Assembly (NCBI RefSeq): GCF_007845675.1
Contig: NZ_VOBR01000019.1
Span: forward strand, 62,001 to 126,000
Source of the DNA: Lentzea tibetensis
GTDB taxonomy: Bacteria > Actinomycetota > Actinomycetes > Mycobacteriales > Pseudonocardiaceae
Length of the DNA: 64,000 nucleotides
Direction of reading: 5' to 3'
Shown: positions 35,850 to 44,183 of the stretch, one piece after another
Layout: the number at the start of each line of letters is the position of its first letter
Numbering within the stretch: the first letter of the stretch is position 1
Program-made: the position numbers and the translations under genes
Notes under the pieces: model-generated
Database searches by the model: none
What the model was told of the DNA's origin: nothing
What the model saw: the letters and a program-made list of their open reading frames with translations, nothing else

Positions 35850-36932
35850 TCAGAGATCCACGGGGAGCGAAGCCAGCCGGAGCGTCCCCGGATCGGGCGC
35901 CCGCAACGGGTCCCCAGCGGGCCTCAGGCGCGGGAAGCGGCGCAGCAGTCCCCCGATGGCCAGCTCGGTCTCCACGCGCGCCAGCGAGGCAGCCAGGCAG
36001 AAGTGCGGGCCGTGCGAGAAGCTCAGATGCCCGTTCGGGCCGCGGGTGACGTCGAAACGGGCCGCATCGGCGAACGCCCGCGGGTCGCGGTTGGCGGCGA
36101 TGATCGCGACCGTGACCGGGTCGCCCGCCCGGATCACCTCACCGGCGACCTCCACGTCCCCGGTCGCGTAGCGCGGCGTGGTCAGCAGCTGAGGTCCGCA
36201 CCAGCGCAGCAGCTCCTCGACCGCGCGCGCCGGATCCGCCGCCGCGGCGGCGAGCTGATCCGGGTGCCGGAGCAGCGCGTCGACGCCGTTGGCGATGAGG
36301 TTCGTCGGCGTCTGGCCGGCGAGCACAAGGTGCCACACCAGGGTCACCCGCTTGGTCTCGCTCAGCGCGACCGACAGGACGTGCTCGGCGTTCTTCGCGT
36401 CCTCGATGATGCGCGGGATCGCGGCGACGAACGCCTCACCCGCACCGGACGCGACGGCGGCGCCGTACTCGCGCCACCGCGGGCGCGCCTCGTCCGGGAT
36501 GCCGACCACCTCGCAGATGACCTCGATCGGCAACGGGCGCGCGAAGTCCCGCAGGAGGTCCACGTCGTGCGCGGGCAGTTCGTCCAGCAGCCGGTCGACG
36601 ATGCGCGCGATGCGCGGCCGCAGCTCGTTCGCGCGGCCGACGGTGAACGCGGGCGCCGCGGCTCTGCGCAGCCGGGTGTGCTCGGGGCCGTCGATCTCGG
36701 CCATCGTGCGCAGGTACGGCAGGCAGTGCTCGGGGATGCCGGGCGGGCGCACGAAGCTGCGCTGGTTCACCTCGAAGCGCGGGTCGGACAGCACCGCCCT
36801 GGCCTCGGCGTGCCTGGTGACGACCCACAGGTCGCCGATGCCGGGCACGGGCATGCGGGCCAGCGCCGACTCCTCCCTCGCCCGCTCGTACGCCGCGACG
36901 GGGTCACGCACCACCTCGGTGAGATCCAGCAT
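35850..36932 (-). CDS. Cytochrome P450
   Basis: This 360-residue P450 is slightly shorter than the usual 400. It has the heme loop FSHGPHFCLAASLARVE, EELLR (ExxR), an I-helix LVLAGQTPTNLI and EHTRLRRAAAPAF. The I-helix acid normally before the conserved Thr is replaced (AGQTPT), so oxygen activation may differ. No ferredoxin is adjacent. It is divergent from a TetR-type regulator across 58 bp holding a palindrome, so it is the probable target. Confidence 0.92.
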   Translation of the reverse strand: MLDLTEVVRDPVAAYERAREESALARMPVPGIGDLWVVTRHAEARAVLSDPRFEVNQRSFVRPPGIPEHCLPYLRTMAEIDGPEHTRLRRAAAPAFTVGRANELRPRIARIVDRLLDELPAHDVDLLRDFARPLPIEVICEVVGIPDEARPRWREYGAAVASGAGEAFVAAIPRIIEDAKNAEHVLSVALSETKRVTLVWHLVLAGQTPTNLIANGVDALLRHPDQLAAAAADPARAVEELLRWCGPQLLTTPRYATGDVEVAGEVIRAGDPVTVAIIAANRDPRAFADAARFDVTRGPNGHLSFSHGPHFCLAASLARVETELAIGGLLRRFPRLRPAGDPLRAPDPGTLRLASLPVDL

Positions 36933-36948
36933 GTTCGGATGCTAACAC

Positions 36949-36967
36949 CAGATGTTCATGACATCTG
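36949..36967. promoter_or_regulatory. 19-bp operator-like palindrome between P450 and TetR genes
   Basis: CAGATGT-tcatg-ACATCTG is a perfect dyad with a 5-bp spacer, 16 bp from the P450 start and 23 bp from the TetR start. Its size and place are those of a TetR autoregulatory operator. Confidence 0.75.
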
Positions 36968-36990
36968 AATGGTGACGGTACGTTGACGCG

Positions 36991-37992
36991 ATGGTCCGGC
37001 TCACGAGGGCAGAGACGCAGGAGCGCAATCGCGCGCGCGTGCTGGCTGCCGCCAGGGACGAGTTCACCGAGCGCGGTTTCCGCGACGCCAAGATCGACGC
37101 CATCGCGGAGCGGGCCGAGCTGACCCGCGGCGCGGTCTACTCGAACTTCCCCGGCAAGCGGGCGCTCTACTTCGCGGTGCTGGCGGCGGTGGCCGAGGAG
37201 ATGCCTCGCGGGACACCTGGCAGGACGCCGCGCGAGGCACTGGGTGCGTTCGCCCGCGCGTGGGTCGCCCGGCTGCCGCTCGCGACCGATCCGGCCGTGC
37301 TCGGCGCGGACCTGCTGGCGGAGATCATGTCCGACGAGCTGACGCGGACACCGTTCGCACAGCTGACGAAGCTCAACGCGCTGCTGCTCGGGCTGGCGCT
37401 GGAGGACCTGCGTCCGGGCGCGCCCATGGTGCGCGTCGCCGAGACCGCGCTGACCGTGCTGCACGGCGCCTCGCAGCTGGCCGCCGCGGCGCCCGGCTTC
37501 GTCGAGCCGTTCGACGTCGTGCGCGCGTGCGAGGAGCTGGCCGACCTGGAGTTCGACGAGCGGCCGCCCGTTCCCCCGATGGGGCCGCCGGTCCGCCCGG
37601 TCGACGAACCGTGGGCGCCACCGCCGTCGGTGGACCTGCTGGACGACGCCGGCCCGTTCACCGACGGCGTGATCACCGTGCTCGGACTGCACCGCGCGTC
37701 GGCGGTCGAGGACGCCGTGCGGACGGGTGAGGACGTGACGCTGGTGCTCGTGAGCGCGGCACCGGGCGAGCTGATGCCGTTGGCACGACTGGCGATCGCG
37801 GAGATGCGCGGCTACCTGCGCCAGTCGGTCGCGTGGTCACCGCGGCTGCGGATCGTGTGCGACCCGGCGTTCGCGGCCGCAGCGGGGGTGCCGTCGGTCA
37901 GCGACGCCACCGAGACCGCGGTCCGCGTGCGGGACGGCCGGATCGTCGCGCGGTCGGACGGCTGGGGCGCCTGCCAGTCGATCGGGGGCTGA
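36991..37992 (+). CDS. TetR-family regulator with an extra C-terminal domain
   Basis: This 333-residue protein, much longer than the usual 190-220, has an N-terminal TetR HTH ([38 protein letters not shown]), a ligand domain up to about residue 190, a Pro-rich linker ([19 protein letters not shown]) and a C-terminal domain of about 110 residues. The latter reads [35 protein letters not shown] and [16 protein letters not shown], which looks thioredoxin-like in layout but without a CxxC. It probably controls the divergent P450. Confidence 0.85.
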   Translation: MVRLTRAETQERNRARVLAAARDEFTERGFRDAKIDAIAERAELTRGAVYSNFPGKRALYFAVLAAVAEEMPRGTPGRTPREALGAFARAWVARLPLATDPAVLGADLLAEIMSDELTRTPFAQLTKLNALLLGLALEDLRPGAPMVRVAETALTVLHGASQLAAAAPGFVEPFDVVRACEELADLEFDERPPVPPMGPPVRPVDEPWAPPPSVDLLDDAGPFTDGVITVLGLHRASAVEDAVRTGEDVTLVLVSAAPGELMPLARLAIAEMRGYLRQSVAWSPRLRIVCDPAFAAAAGVPSVSDATETAVRVRDGRIVARSDGWGACQSIGG

Positions 37993-37993
37993 C

Positions 37994-38857
37994 GTGCGCG
38001 TCGTCTCGTTGCTGCCCGCCGCGACGGACATCGTCGCCTCGCTGGGCCACCTGTCGTCGTTGGTGGGACGCACCCACGAATGCGACTGGCCGCTCGAGGT
38101 CGCGTCCGTGCCTGTGGTCACCACCACCGCCGTCGACCAGAACTCGTTGAGCAGCAGGGAGATCTCGCTCGCCACCGCGCACCGGGGGTCGTCGCTGTAC
38201 GGGCTGGACGCGGAGCTGCTGGCGTCGCTGGCGCCGGATCTGGTGCTGACGCAGGACCTCTGCGACGTGTGCGCCGTGTCGTACCAGCGGGTGTCGGACG
38301 CCGTGCGCGAGCTGGACGCCGGGCCGCGGGTGCTCAGCCTCGAACCGCGCACGCTGCCCGAGGTGCTGTCGTGCCTCGACGTCGTCGCGTCCGCGCTGGG
38401 CACCTCGGCGGCACCGGTGATCGCGTCCCTGGAGGCGCGACTGGACCGGGTGCGGTCGGCGGTGGCCGGTCGGGCACGGCCGCGCGTCGCGGCGATCGAG
38501 TGGCTCGACCCGGTGTGGCCCGCCGGTCACTGGGTGCCGGAGCAGATCACCATCGCGGGCGGCGAGCCGCTGCTGGCCTCCCCCGGCGAGCACACGCGGC
38601 CGATCTCGTGGGACGCGGTCGTCGCGGTGCGGCCGGACGTCGTGCTGCTGCTGCCGTGCGGGTTCCCCCCGTCGCGGACGCTGGCCGAGCTGTCCGTGCT
38701 GCCGCTCCAGGACGTGCCCGAGGTGTGGGTGCTGGACGGTCCGGCGTACTTCAACCGGCCGGGCCCGCGCGTGGTGCGCGGGGTCGAGGTGCTGGCGCGC
38801 GTGCTGCACGGCGTGGGGTCGGTCGATGTGGCGGAGGCCGTCCGGCAAGAAAGTTGA
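37994..38857 (+). CDS. BtuF-like cobalamin/siderophore-binding protein without signal peptide
   Basis: This 287-residue protein has the type III periplasmic binding fold: [63 protein letters not shown] and [13 protein letters not shown]. There is no signal peptide or lipobox, so it is predicted cytoplasmic, as are several actinobacterial homologues annotated as cobalamin-binding. It starts one base after the TetR stop. No permease or ATPase is adjacent. Confidence 0.8.
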   Translation: MRVVSLLPAATDIVASLGHLSSLVGRTHECDWPLEVASVPVVTTTAVDQNSLSSREISLATAHRGSSLYGLDAELLASLAPDLVLTQDLCDVCAVSYQRVSDAVRELDAGPRVLSLEPRTLPEVLSCLDVVASALGTSAAPVIASLEARLDRVRSAVAGRARPRVAAIEWLDPVWPAGHWVPEQITIAGGEPLLASPGEHTRPISWDAVVAVRPDVVLLLPCGFPPSRTLAELSVLPLQDVPEVWVLDGPAYFNRPGPRVVRGVEVLARVLHGVGSVDVAEAVRQES

Positions 38858-38867
38858 ACGCGTTCAA
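38854..38867. promoter_or_regulatory. 14-bp palindrome TTGAACGCGTTCAA
   Basis: This perfect palindrome overlaps the stop codon of the binding-protein gene and lies 21 bp before the epimerase ATG. Position and symmetry fit a repressor site in the epimerase promoter. Confidence 0.5.
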
Positions 38868-38888
38868 ATCTGGTGTTACGGTCGTGCC

Positions 38889-39848
38889 ATGGGGGAATCC
38901 AAGAAGATCGTCATTCCTGGCGGCAGCGGCCACATCGGCACGATCCTGAGCAGGTCACTGGTCTCGCGAGGGCACGAGGTGGTCGTGCTGGGCCGCGGCC
39001 GAGGGGGCGCCGGGGACGTGCGCCACGTCCAGTGGGACGGGTGCGCGCTCGGCGCGTGGGCCGCCGAGATCGACGGCTGCGACGCCGTCATCAACCTGGC
39101 CGGGCGCAGCGTCAGCTGCCGCTACACCAAGACCAACCTGACCGAGATGATGAGCTCGCGGGTCGACTCGGCACGGGTCATCGGCGAGGCCATTGCCAAA
39201 GCGGCTTCGCCACCGCGCGTGTGGCTGCAGATGAGCACCGCAACGATCTACGCGCACCGCTACGACGCGCCGAACGACGAGGCGACCGGTGTCATCGGCG
39301 GCCACGAGCCGGACGCGCCCGCGTACTGGCGGTTCAGCGTGGACATCGCGACGGCGTGGGAGGCGGCCCAGCGGGAGGCGCCGACGCCGGACACGCGCAA
39401 GGTCGCGCTGCGCACGGCGATGGTGATGGCGCCGGACCGGGGCGGCGCGTTCAACCACCTCTCGCGCATCGCTCGGCTCGGCGTCGGCGGCCCGGTCGCG
39501 GGCGGCGGGCAGTACATGTCGTGGATCCACGACGTGGACATGATCCGCGCGGTCGACTTCCTGCTGGCGCGCGACGACATCAGCGGCCCGGTCAACCTGG
39601 CCGCGCCCGCTCCCCTGCCGCACCGGGACTTCATGAGCGCGGTGCGCAGCGAGTGGGGTGTGCCGTTCGGGCTGCCCGCGACGCGGTGGATGACCGAGAT
39701 CGGGGCGCTCGCCATCGGCACGGACACCGAACTGCTGCTCAAGTCGCGCCGGGTCGTTCCAGGACGGCTGCTCGACGCCGGGTTCTCGTTCGAGTTCCCG
39801 CACTGGCCCGAGGCGGCCGCGGACCTGGTGGCGCGCAGCAGAAACTGA
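38889..39848 (+). CDS. TIGR01777-type NAD(P)-dependent epimerase (DUF1731)
   Basis: This 319-residue SDR protein has the Rossmann glycine motif IPGGSGHIGTILSRSL, INLAGRSVSCRYT, STATIYAHRYDAPNDE and the family's WIHDVDMIRAVDFLL, VNLAAPAPLPHRDFM and C-terminal GFSFEFPHWPEAAADL. Proteins of this family are often called epimerases or cell-division inhibitors, but their reaction is unknown. The start is an ATG after a probable short leader. Confidence 0.85.
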   Translation: MGESKKIVIPGGSGHIGTILSRSLVSRGHEVVVLGRGRGGAGDVRHVQWDGCALGAWAAEIDGCDAVINLAGRSVSCRYTKTNLTEMMSSRVDSARVIGEAIAKAASPPRVWLQMSTATIYAHRYDAPNDEATGVIGGHEPDAPAYWRFSVDIATAWEAAQREAPTPDTRKVALRTAMVMAPDRGGAFNHLSRIARLGVGGPVAGGGQYMSWIHDVDMIRAVDFLLARDDISGPVNLAAPAPLPHRDFMSAVRSEWGVPFGLPATRWMTEIGALAIGTDTELLLKSRRVVPGRLLDAGFSFEFPHWPEAAADLVARSRN

Positions 39849-39910
39849 GTCGCTCCCCGCCGGTTCGCCCCCGTCATCGGGCTCGAAGAGGCTACCCCTC
39901 CGGTGGTGAA

Positions 39911-39975
39911 AGTGCGGTGGCACCGCGAGTCCCTTCTCGCCCGCACTCCCAAGGGACACCTGGAGGGAGTGAGCA
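39911..39975 (+). promoter_or_regulatory. Translational T-box: antisequestrator and sequestrator helices
   Basis: AGTGCGG (39911-39917) pairs with CCGCACT (39941-39947); inside it GCGAG (39925-39929) pairs with CTCGC (39936-39940); and between the two helices lies the 7-nt bulge TGGCACC (39918-39924), the T-box UGGNACC that binds the tRNA acceptor end. N is C, which would pair with discriminator G73, as in tRNA-Asp and tRNA-Asn. The alternative helix pairs CACTCCC (39944-39950) with GGGAGTG (39965-39971), hiding the Shine-Dalgarno of the ATG at 39976. The 5' stem I with its specifier codon is not clear in the 62 bp left before it. Confidence 0.85.
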
Positions 39976-40384
39976 ATGTGCGTACTCGCCGCAGAACTGC
40001 CGCAGCACGTCGGATCGCACGTCGAGATCGCCGGCTGGGTCCACCGCTGCCGTGCGTTGAAGTCCGTCACGTTCCTGGTCGTCCGCGACCACTCGGGCCT
40101 GGACGCACTGGGCTTCACCGAGATCCACACGCCCAAGATCGTGGGTTCGGCGACCGAGAGCCGAGCCGCACGACACCGTCCGGCACCTGGCGCAGTACAC
40201 GAGCCTCGACGCGGGGCTCGGGTTCATCACCGACCACCGCGACGTGATGGCCGTGCTGCGGGACACCGTCGCCGCGATGGTGTCGTCGGTCGCTTCCCGT
40301 GCCGCGTCGGCGCTTTCCCTGCTCGACGTCGCGCTGCCCGTTGTCCCGCTGTTCCCGAGGGACCTGCACCGGTTGACCCCCTGA
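39976..40384 (+). pseudogene. Collapsed aspartyl-tRNA synthetase (AspRS/AsnRS type) gene
   Basis: The start encodes an anticodon-binding OB-fold (VLAAELPQHVGSHVEIAGWV, VTFLVVRDHSGL). At about 40106 it jumps to motif 1 (DALGFTEIHTPKIVGSATES), and after 40160 it changes frame and jumps to EPHDTVRHLAQYTSLDAGLG and DHRDVMAVLRDT, ending at TGA 40382-40384. A synthetase of about 430 residues is thus reduced to fragments by at least two deletions and a frameshift; motifs 2 and 3 are missing. The 174-residue open frame across it is not a functional protein. Its T-box leader is intact. Confidence 0.85.
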
Positions 40385-40532
40385 CGGGCGTCACCCGTAC
40401 GGACCCCACGCTGTCGGCGGCTACTGCGAATTTGTCCACCGGCGTAAGTTCAGCCCTGTGGCCGGCTCAACGCCGGTCATGTCGGCCCGGACCCCGCTGA
40501 CGCTCACGAGCTTCCGCGGTGAAGGGCACCCA

Positions 40533-42146
40533 ATGCCGGACGGCGCCGACCCGTCACGCATGTCACGCAACCGGTTCCCCGCGTTGCTGCGGGCCCACGC
40601 GGCCCTCACCGGTGAACTGGACCCGCAACGCGTGTTGCGGTACCTCGCGGACATCGCGCGTGAGCTGGTGCACGCCGAGTACGGAGCGGCCGCACTGGTC
40701 GGCGACGACGGCGGGATCGACGAGTTCGTCTACGCGGGCGTGGCGGCCGACGTCGCCCAGCAGATCGGGAATCCTCCGGCGGGGCACGGGATTCTCGGGC
40801 TGCTGACCAACCACCCCACGCCGATGAGGCTGCCCGACGCGGGCGCGCACCCCGCCGCCAAGGGTTTTCCGCAGCACCACCCGGAGATCGCCGGCTTCCT
40901 CGGCGTGCCCATCCGGGTGCGCAACCGCGTGGCGGGCAGCCTCTACGTCGCCGACCGGGCGCGGGGCCGGTTCAGCGCCGAGGACGAGCAGGTGGTCGTC
41001 GCACTGGCGGTCGTGGGCGGTGTCGCACTCGACAACGCGCGGCTGCACCACGAGTACGAACGGCACCGGCGGTGGCTGGCCGCGTCGACCGAGGTCGCGC
41101 GGCGGCTGTTCACCGGAACCGATCCCCGGCCGCTCGAGATGGTGCTGCACCACGCCCAGCTGGCCGCCGACGCCGACTTCGCGACGATCGCGCTGCCCGT
41201 CCGGCACGGACAGCTGGTCGTCGAAGCCGCTCTCGGCATGCTCGCCGCCCCGCTGGTCGGCACCGTCGTCGAGCTCAGCGGCAGCCTGGAGGAACGCGTC
41301 CTGCGGTCCGGCACACCGCTGCGGGCCGCGTACGCCGCGGCCGCGATGCCGCGGGAGGCGGGACCGGTCATGGCGGTACCGCTGTCGGCGGGCGACGGAG
41401 ACGTGGCTGTGCTCGGCCTCGGCAGGGCGCGCGGTCAGCGGTCGTTCACCGACGCGGACCTCGACCACCTCACGGCGTTCGCCCGGCACGCGGGCGAGGC
41501 GCTGGAGATCAACCAGGGGCACTTCGACCAGCAGACCCGGTTGCTGATCGAGGACAGCGACCGGATCCGGGCCGACCTGCACGACCACGTGATCCAGGAG
41601 CTGTTCGCCATCGGCATGGGCCTGCAGGGCCTCGCACCGTTGCAGGAGAAGGCCGACAGCCGCATGCGCATCAACGGGTACGTGGTGCGCCTGGACACCG
41701 CGATCCGCCGCATCCGCTCGACGATCTACGACACGCCGCTGCACCACCACGACGACGCCGGCCTCCAGCAGCGGCTGCTCGACGTCGTCGAGGACGAGTC
41801 CTCGGCGAACGGCCCGCCCGTCCAGCTCCGGTTCGCGGGCCAGCTGAACCAGTCCGTGCCACCCGCGCTGGTCGAGCACGTGGTGGCCGTCGCGCGGGAA
41901 GCGTTGTCGAACATCGTCCGCCACGCGCACGCCAGCCGCGCGAGCCTGAGCGTGGGCGTGCTCGACGGCCTCGTCACCGTCGAGATCGTGGACGACGGAC
42001 GCGGCATCGGCACCACCACTCGCGCCAACGGCCTGGCGAACATGCGCCGTCGCGCCGAGACGCACGGCGGCACGCTGAGCGTGGCTGCGCCGGAGGGCGG
42101 TGGCACGCACCTCATCTGGACGGCGCGCGTCACCCCTGCGACGTAG
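40533..42146 (+). CDS. GAF-GAF sensor histidine kinase (DevS/NarX-like HisKA_3)
   Basis: This 537-residue protein has two GAF domains (about residues 20-180: GILGLLTNHPTPMRL, FLGVPIRVRNRVAGSLYVAD; and 195-350), a HisKA_3 dimerisation segment with the phospho-acceptor in IRADLHDHVIQELFAIGMGLQ, and an HATPase domain with EALSNIVRHAHASRA, VDDGRGIG and GLANMRRRAE. This is the DevS/DosT layout. No response regulator is adjacent. The ATG follows GTGAAGGG. Its 3' end overlaps the facing ANTAR gene by 17 bp. Confidence 0.9.
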   Translation: MPDGADPSRMSRNRFPALLRAHAALTGELDPQRVLRYLADIARELVHAEYGAAALVGDDGGIDEFVYAGVAADVAQQIGNPPAGHGILGLLTNHPTPMRLPDAGAHPAAKGFPQHHPEIAGFLGVPIRVRNRVAGSLYVADRARGRFSAEDEQVVVALAVVGGVALDNARLHHEYERHRRWLAASTEVARRLFTGTDPRPLEMVLHHAQLAADADFATIALPVRHGQLVVEAALGMLAAPLVGTVVELSGSLEERVLRSGTPLRAAYAAAAMPREAGPVMAVPLSAGDGDVAVLGLGRARGQRSFTDADLDHLTAFARHAGEALEINQGHFDQQTRLLIEDSDRIRADLHDHVIQELFAIGMGLQGLAPLQEKADSRMRINGYVVRLDTAIRRIRSTIYDTPLHHHDDAGLQQRLLDVVEDESSANGPPVQLRFAGQLNQSVPPALVEHVVAVAREALSNIVRHAHASRASLSVGVLDGLVTVEIVDDGRGIGTTTRANGLANMRRRAETHGGTLSVAAPEGGGTHLIWTARVTPAT

Positions 42147-42846
42147 ACAGGTCGATCGTGCCGTCGATGACCGCCTCCGCGATCACGCTGATGTACTGGT
42201 TGTGGCTCCTCGCGTAGTGCCGCAGCATCTCGAACGCCTGGCCCATGTCGACCTGCAGGCGTTCGGCCAGCACGCCTTTCGCCTGTTCGATGAGCACCCT
42301 GCCCTGCAACGCGGTCTGCAACTGCTCCGCGAGCAGCTCCCGGTGGCTGATGACCCGCGCCTGCAACAGGCCGATGGTGGCGACGTCCGCCATCGCCTGC
42401 GCGATCCTGATGATCGCCGGATCCAGCGCACCCGGTCTCGCCGTGAACAGGTTCAGCGCGCCGATCGTCTCGGACCGCAGCCGCAACGGCAGCGCGTGCA
42501 CCGCGGCGAACCCCGCGTCCACCGCCATCGCGGAGAAGTCCGGCCACCGCTGCGGAACCGAGCCCAGGTCGGTCAGGCTGACCTGCGCACCGGTGACGTA
42601 GCACTCCATGCACGGCCCTCGGCGGTGTTGCAGCTCGAAGAGCTCGAGCAACCTGGTCCGCTCGGTCGAAGCACCGACCACCTGCAGCTCACCGTGGTGG
42701 TCGACGAGCAGGATGCCCGCGGCGTCGACCGCCAGCGTGTCGACGCATCGATCCGCTAACAGGTGCATGAACTCGACCGGGTCGAACTCGGCCACGAGCG
42801 TGTCGGCGAGCTCGACGAACGTCTCTGCCAGATTCTCCACTGACAT
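42130..42846 (-). CDS. GAF-ANTAR RNA-binding regulator, copy 1
   Basis: This 238-residue protein has a GAF domain (TLVAEFDPVEFMHLLADRCVDT, HRRGPCMECYVTGAQVSL, HALPLRLRSETIGALNLF) and a C-terminal ANTAR domain (QLQTALQGRVLIEQAKGVLAERL ... AFEMLRHYARSHNQ). ANTAR proteins bind paired hexaloop RNA hairpins and prevent termination. The ATG is chosen because AGAGGTGG precedes it at good spacing, rather than the GTG nine bases upstream. Confidence 0.9.
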   Translation of the reverse strand: MSVENLAETFVELADTLVAEFDPVEFMHLLADRCVDTLAVDAAGILLVDHHGELQVVGASTERTRLLELFELQHRRGPCMECYVTGAQVSLTDLGSVPQRWPDFSAMAVDAGFAAVHALPLRLRSETIGALNLFTARPGALDPAIIRIAQAMADVATIGLLQARVISHRELLAEQLQTALQGRVLIEQAKGVLAERLQVDMGQAFEMLRHYARSHNQYISVIAEAVIDGTIDLSTSQG

Positions 42847-42864
42847 GGGGGCCACCTCTGTTGG

Positions 42865-43596
42865 TCAGTCGCCGGACGATGGATCGGACGCGTCGGCCGG
42901 ATTCAGTCGCAGACGCCGGGCCACGACGTCCCGCGCGACGTCGATCACCGGCCGTTCATTGGCGAACGCGTGTGCGCGCAGCCGCACCAGCGCCTCTTCC
43001 ACGCCCACCCCCAGCTGCACGGACACCATGCCGGTGGCCTGGTGGATCTCACCCCGGCTCATCGGCACGCCGTCCACCGGCAGGCCGACCCGGACACGGG
43101 TCAGCTCGTCGAGCAGCAGGGACAGGATCACGTCGGCGATGACGAGCGAGTCGGCCACCTGCTCCGCGGTCAACGGGCCGATGCGCTTCCGGTGCAGCAC
43201 CAGCGCCCCCGTCCGGATCGCACCGCTGCGCAACGGGAACGCGAACACCGCCCGCGCACCCGCGTCGAGCGCGGCGGGCACGAACATGGGCCAGCGCCGG
43301 TGGTTCTGCCCGGAGTCCAGCTCCTCGACCAGCACCGGCACCCCCGAGCGGAACGCGTCCGCGCACGGGCCCTCGCCCAGCGCGAACCTCAGCTCCTCGA
43401 GCCGGCCACCGATCAGGTCCGTCGAGTAGCGCGACTCGCCCCGGTCCGGACTGTTCATGAGCGTCACCTGCGCGCCGCTCACGTCGATCAGCCGGACCGC
43501 CGCGTCACACGCCGTCTGGCTGGACACCGAGGCACCGCGGCCCGCAGCGTCGTCGGCGATGTACGCCAGCACACGGGCCAGCCGATCACCGCTCAC
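42865..43596 (-). CDS. GAF-ANTAR RNA-binding regulator, copy 2
   Basis: This 243-residue protein has a GAF domain (AQVTLMNSPDRGESRYSTD, LGEGPCADAFRSGVPVLVEEL, AVFAFPLRSGAIRTGALVLHR) and a C-terminal ANTAR-like region with EIHQATGMVSVQLGVGVEEALVRLRAHAFANERP. It is 18 bp upstream of copy 1, so both are one operon. The pair faces a GAF histidine kinase, a combination suggestive of a shared signal (inference). Confidence 0.88.
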   Translation of the reverse strand: MSGDRLARVLAYIADDAAGRGASVSSQTACDAAVRLIDVSGAQVTLMNSPDRGESRYSTDLIGGRLEELRFALGEGPCADAFRSGVPVLVEELDSGQNHRRWPMFVPAALDAGARAVFAFPLRSGAIRTGALVLHRKRIGPLTAEQVADSLVIADVILSLLLDELTRVRVGLPVDGVPMSRGEIHQATGMVSVQLGVGVEEALVRLRAHAFANERPVIDVARDVVARRLRLNPADASDPSSGD

Positions 43597-43617
43597 GCGC
43601 AGAACCCTACTCGCCGG

Positions 43618-43895
43618 TCAGAGATCGAACGCGGCGAGCGGAGCGCGGCGCGGATCCGGCCGCCGAGCGAGCACGCCGGCCACAGGTTCGCGGCCGCCGC
43701 GTCGAGACGGCGTCACCAGCGTTCCCCGTCGCGCATGGCCGAGACCAGCTCATCCGCGTCCGCTCCCGGCTCCGCGAGGGCACGATGCGCGCGATCGCTT
43801 TGCCCCGGTTGGTGATCTCAACGATCTCACCGCGCTCGACCAGCTCCAGCACACCTGCGGTGTTCTGCTTCCGTGCCAGACCGTGGCCCGGATGG
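43618..43895 (-). pseudogene. Decayed Phd/YefM antitoxin - PIN toxin pair
   Basis: Minus-strand translation gives NTAGVLELVERGEIVEITNR and GKAIARIVPS, the core of a Phd-type antitoxin. Then a frameshift is needed to continue into EPGADADELVSAMRDGERW followed by a stop. After that only VAGVLARRPDPRRAPLAAFDL and a stop remain, like the C-terminus of a PIN-domain toxin. The antitoxin N-terminus (near 43895) also requires a frame change. The 81-residue open frame over this stretch is read-through of the broken gene, not a product. Confidence 0.7.
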
Positions 43896-43996
43896 GGGTG
43901 AGCACATCGCGTCCACGACGCACGTCACTGCCAGTTACAAGATCATCTTTAGGCTATACTTCCACAGGTCAGCACCATGATCATTTGGGTGAACAC

Positions 43997-44073
43997 TGGT
44001 GCCCCCGACGGGATTCGAACCCGTACTGTGATCCTTTTAAGGGACCTGCCTCTACCGATTGGGCTACGGGGGC
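43997..44073 (-). tRNA. tRNA with UAA anticodon and short variable arm
   Basis: A 77-nt cloverleaf with encoded 3' ACCA. The acceptor is GCCCCCG/CGGGGGC; the D stem is 3 bp (GCC/GGC) with GG in the loop; the anticodon stem is GGTCC/GGATC with loop CTTAAAA; the variable loop is ACAGT (5 nt); the T arm is ACGGG-TTCGAAT-CCCGT. With C32 and T33 fixed, positions 34-36 are TAA, which would read codon UUA. Canonical tRNA-Leu has a long variable arm, absent here, so the amino acid identity is uncertain. Confidence 0.85.
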
Positions 44074-44183
44074 AGCGGGGAGCCTAGGCGTTGATCGACG
44101 GTTTGTGTGGGCGCTTGAGGTGAAGTCGCCCACCCGGCCCAGCAAGTTCCGCTATACCGCGCACCGGGGTAAGCCGTTGGCAG

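Noticed and set aside
39976-40500. A 174-codon frame annotated as an intact small synthetase-like protein
   Set aside because: It joins an OB-fold to motif 1 and then reads out of frame; the following synthetase residues are in another frame, so this is a pseudogene.
43607-43852. An 81-codon frame as a functional antitoxin
   Set aside because: Only the first third resembles Phd; the rest is frameshifted, and the true C-terminus lies in another frame.
44074-44183. A coding remnant next to the tRNA (plus strand, VWALEVKSPTRPSKFRYTAH)
   Set aside because: The translation looks protein-like, but it is short, has no start or family match, and the stretch must also hold the tRNA promoter.
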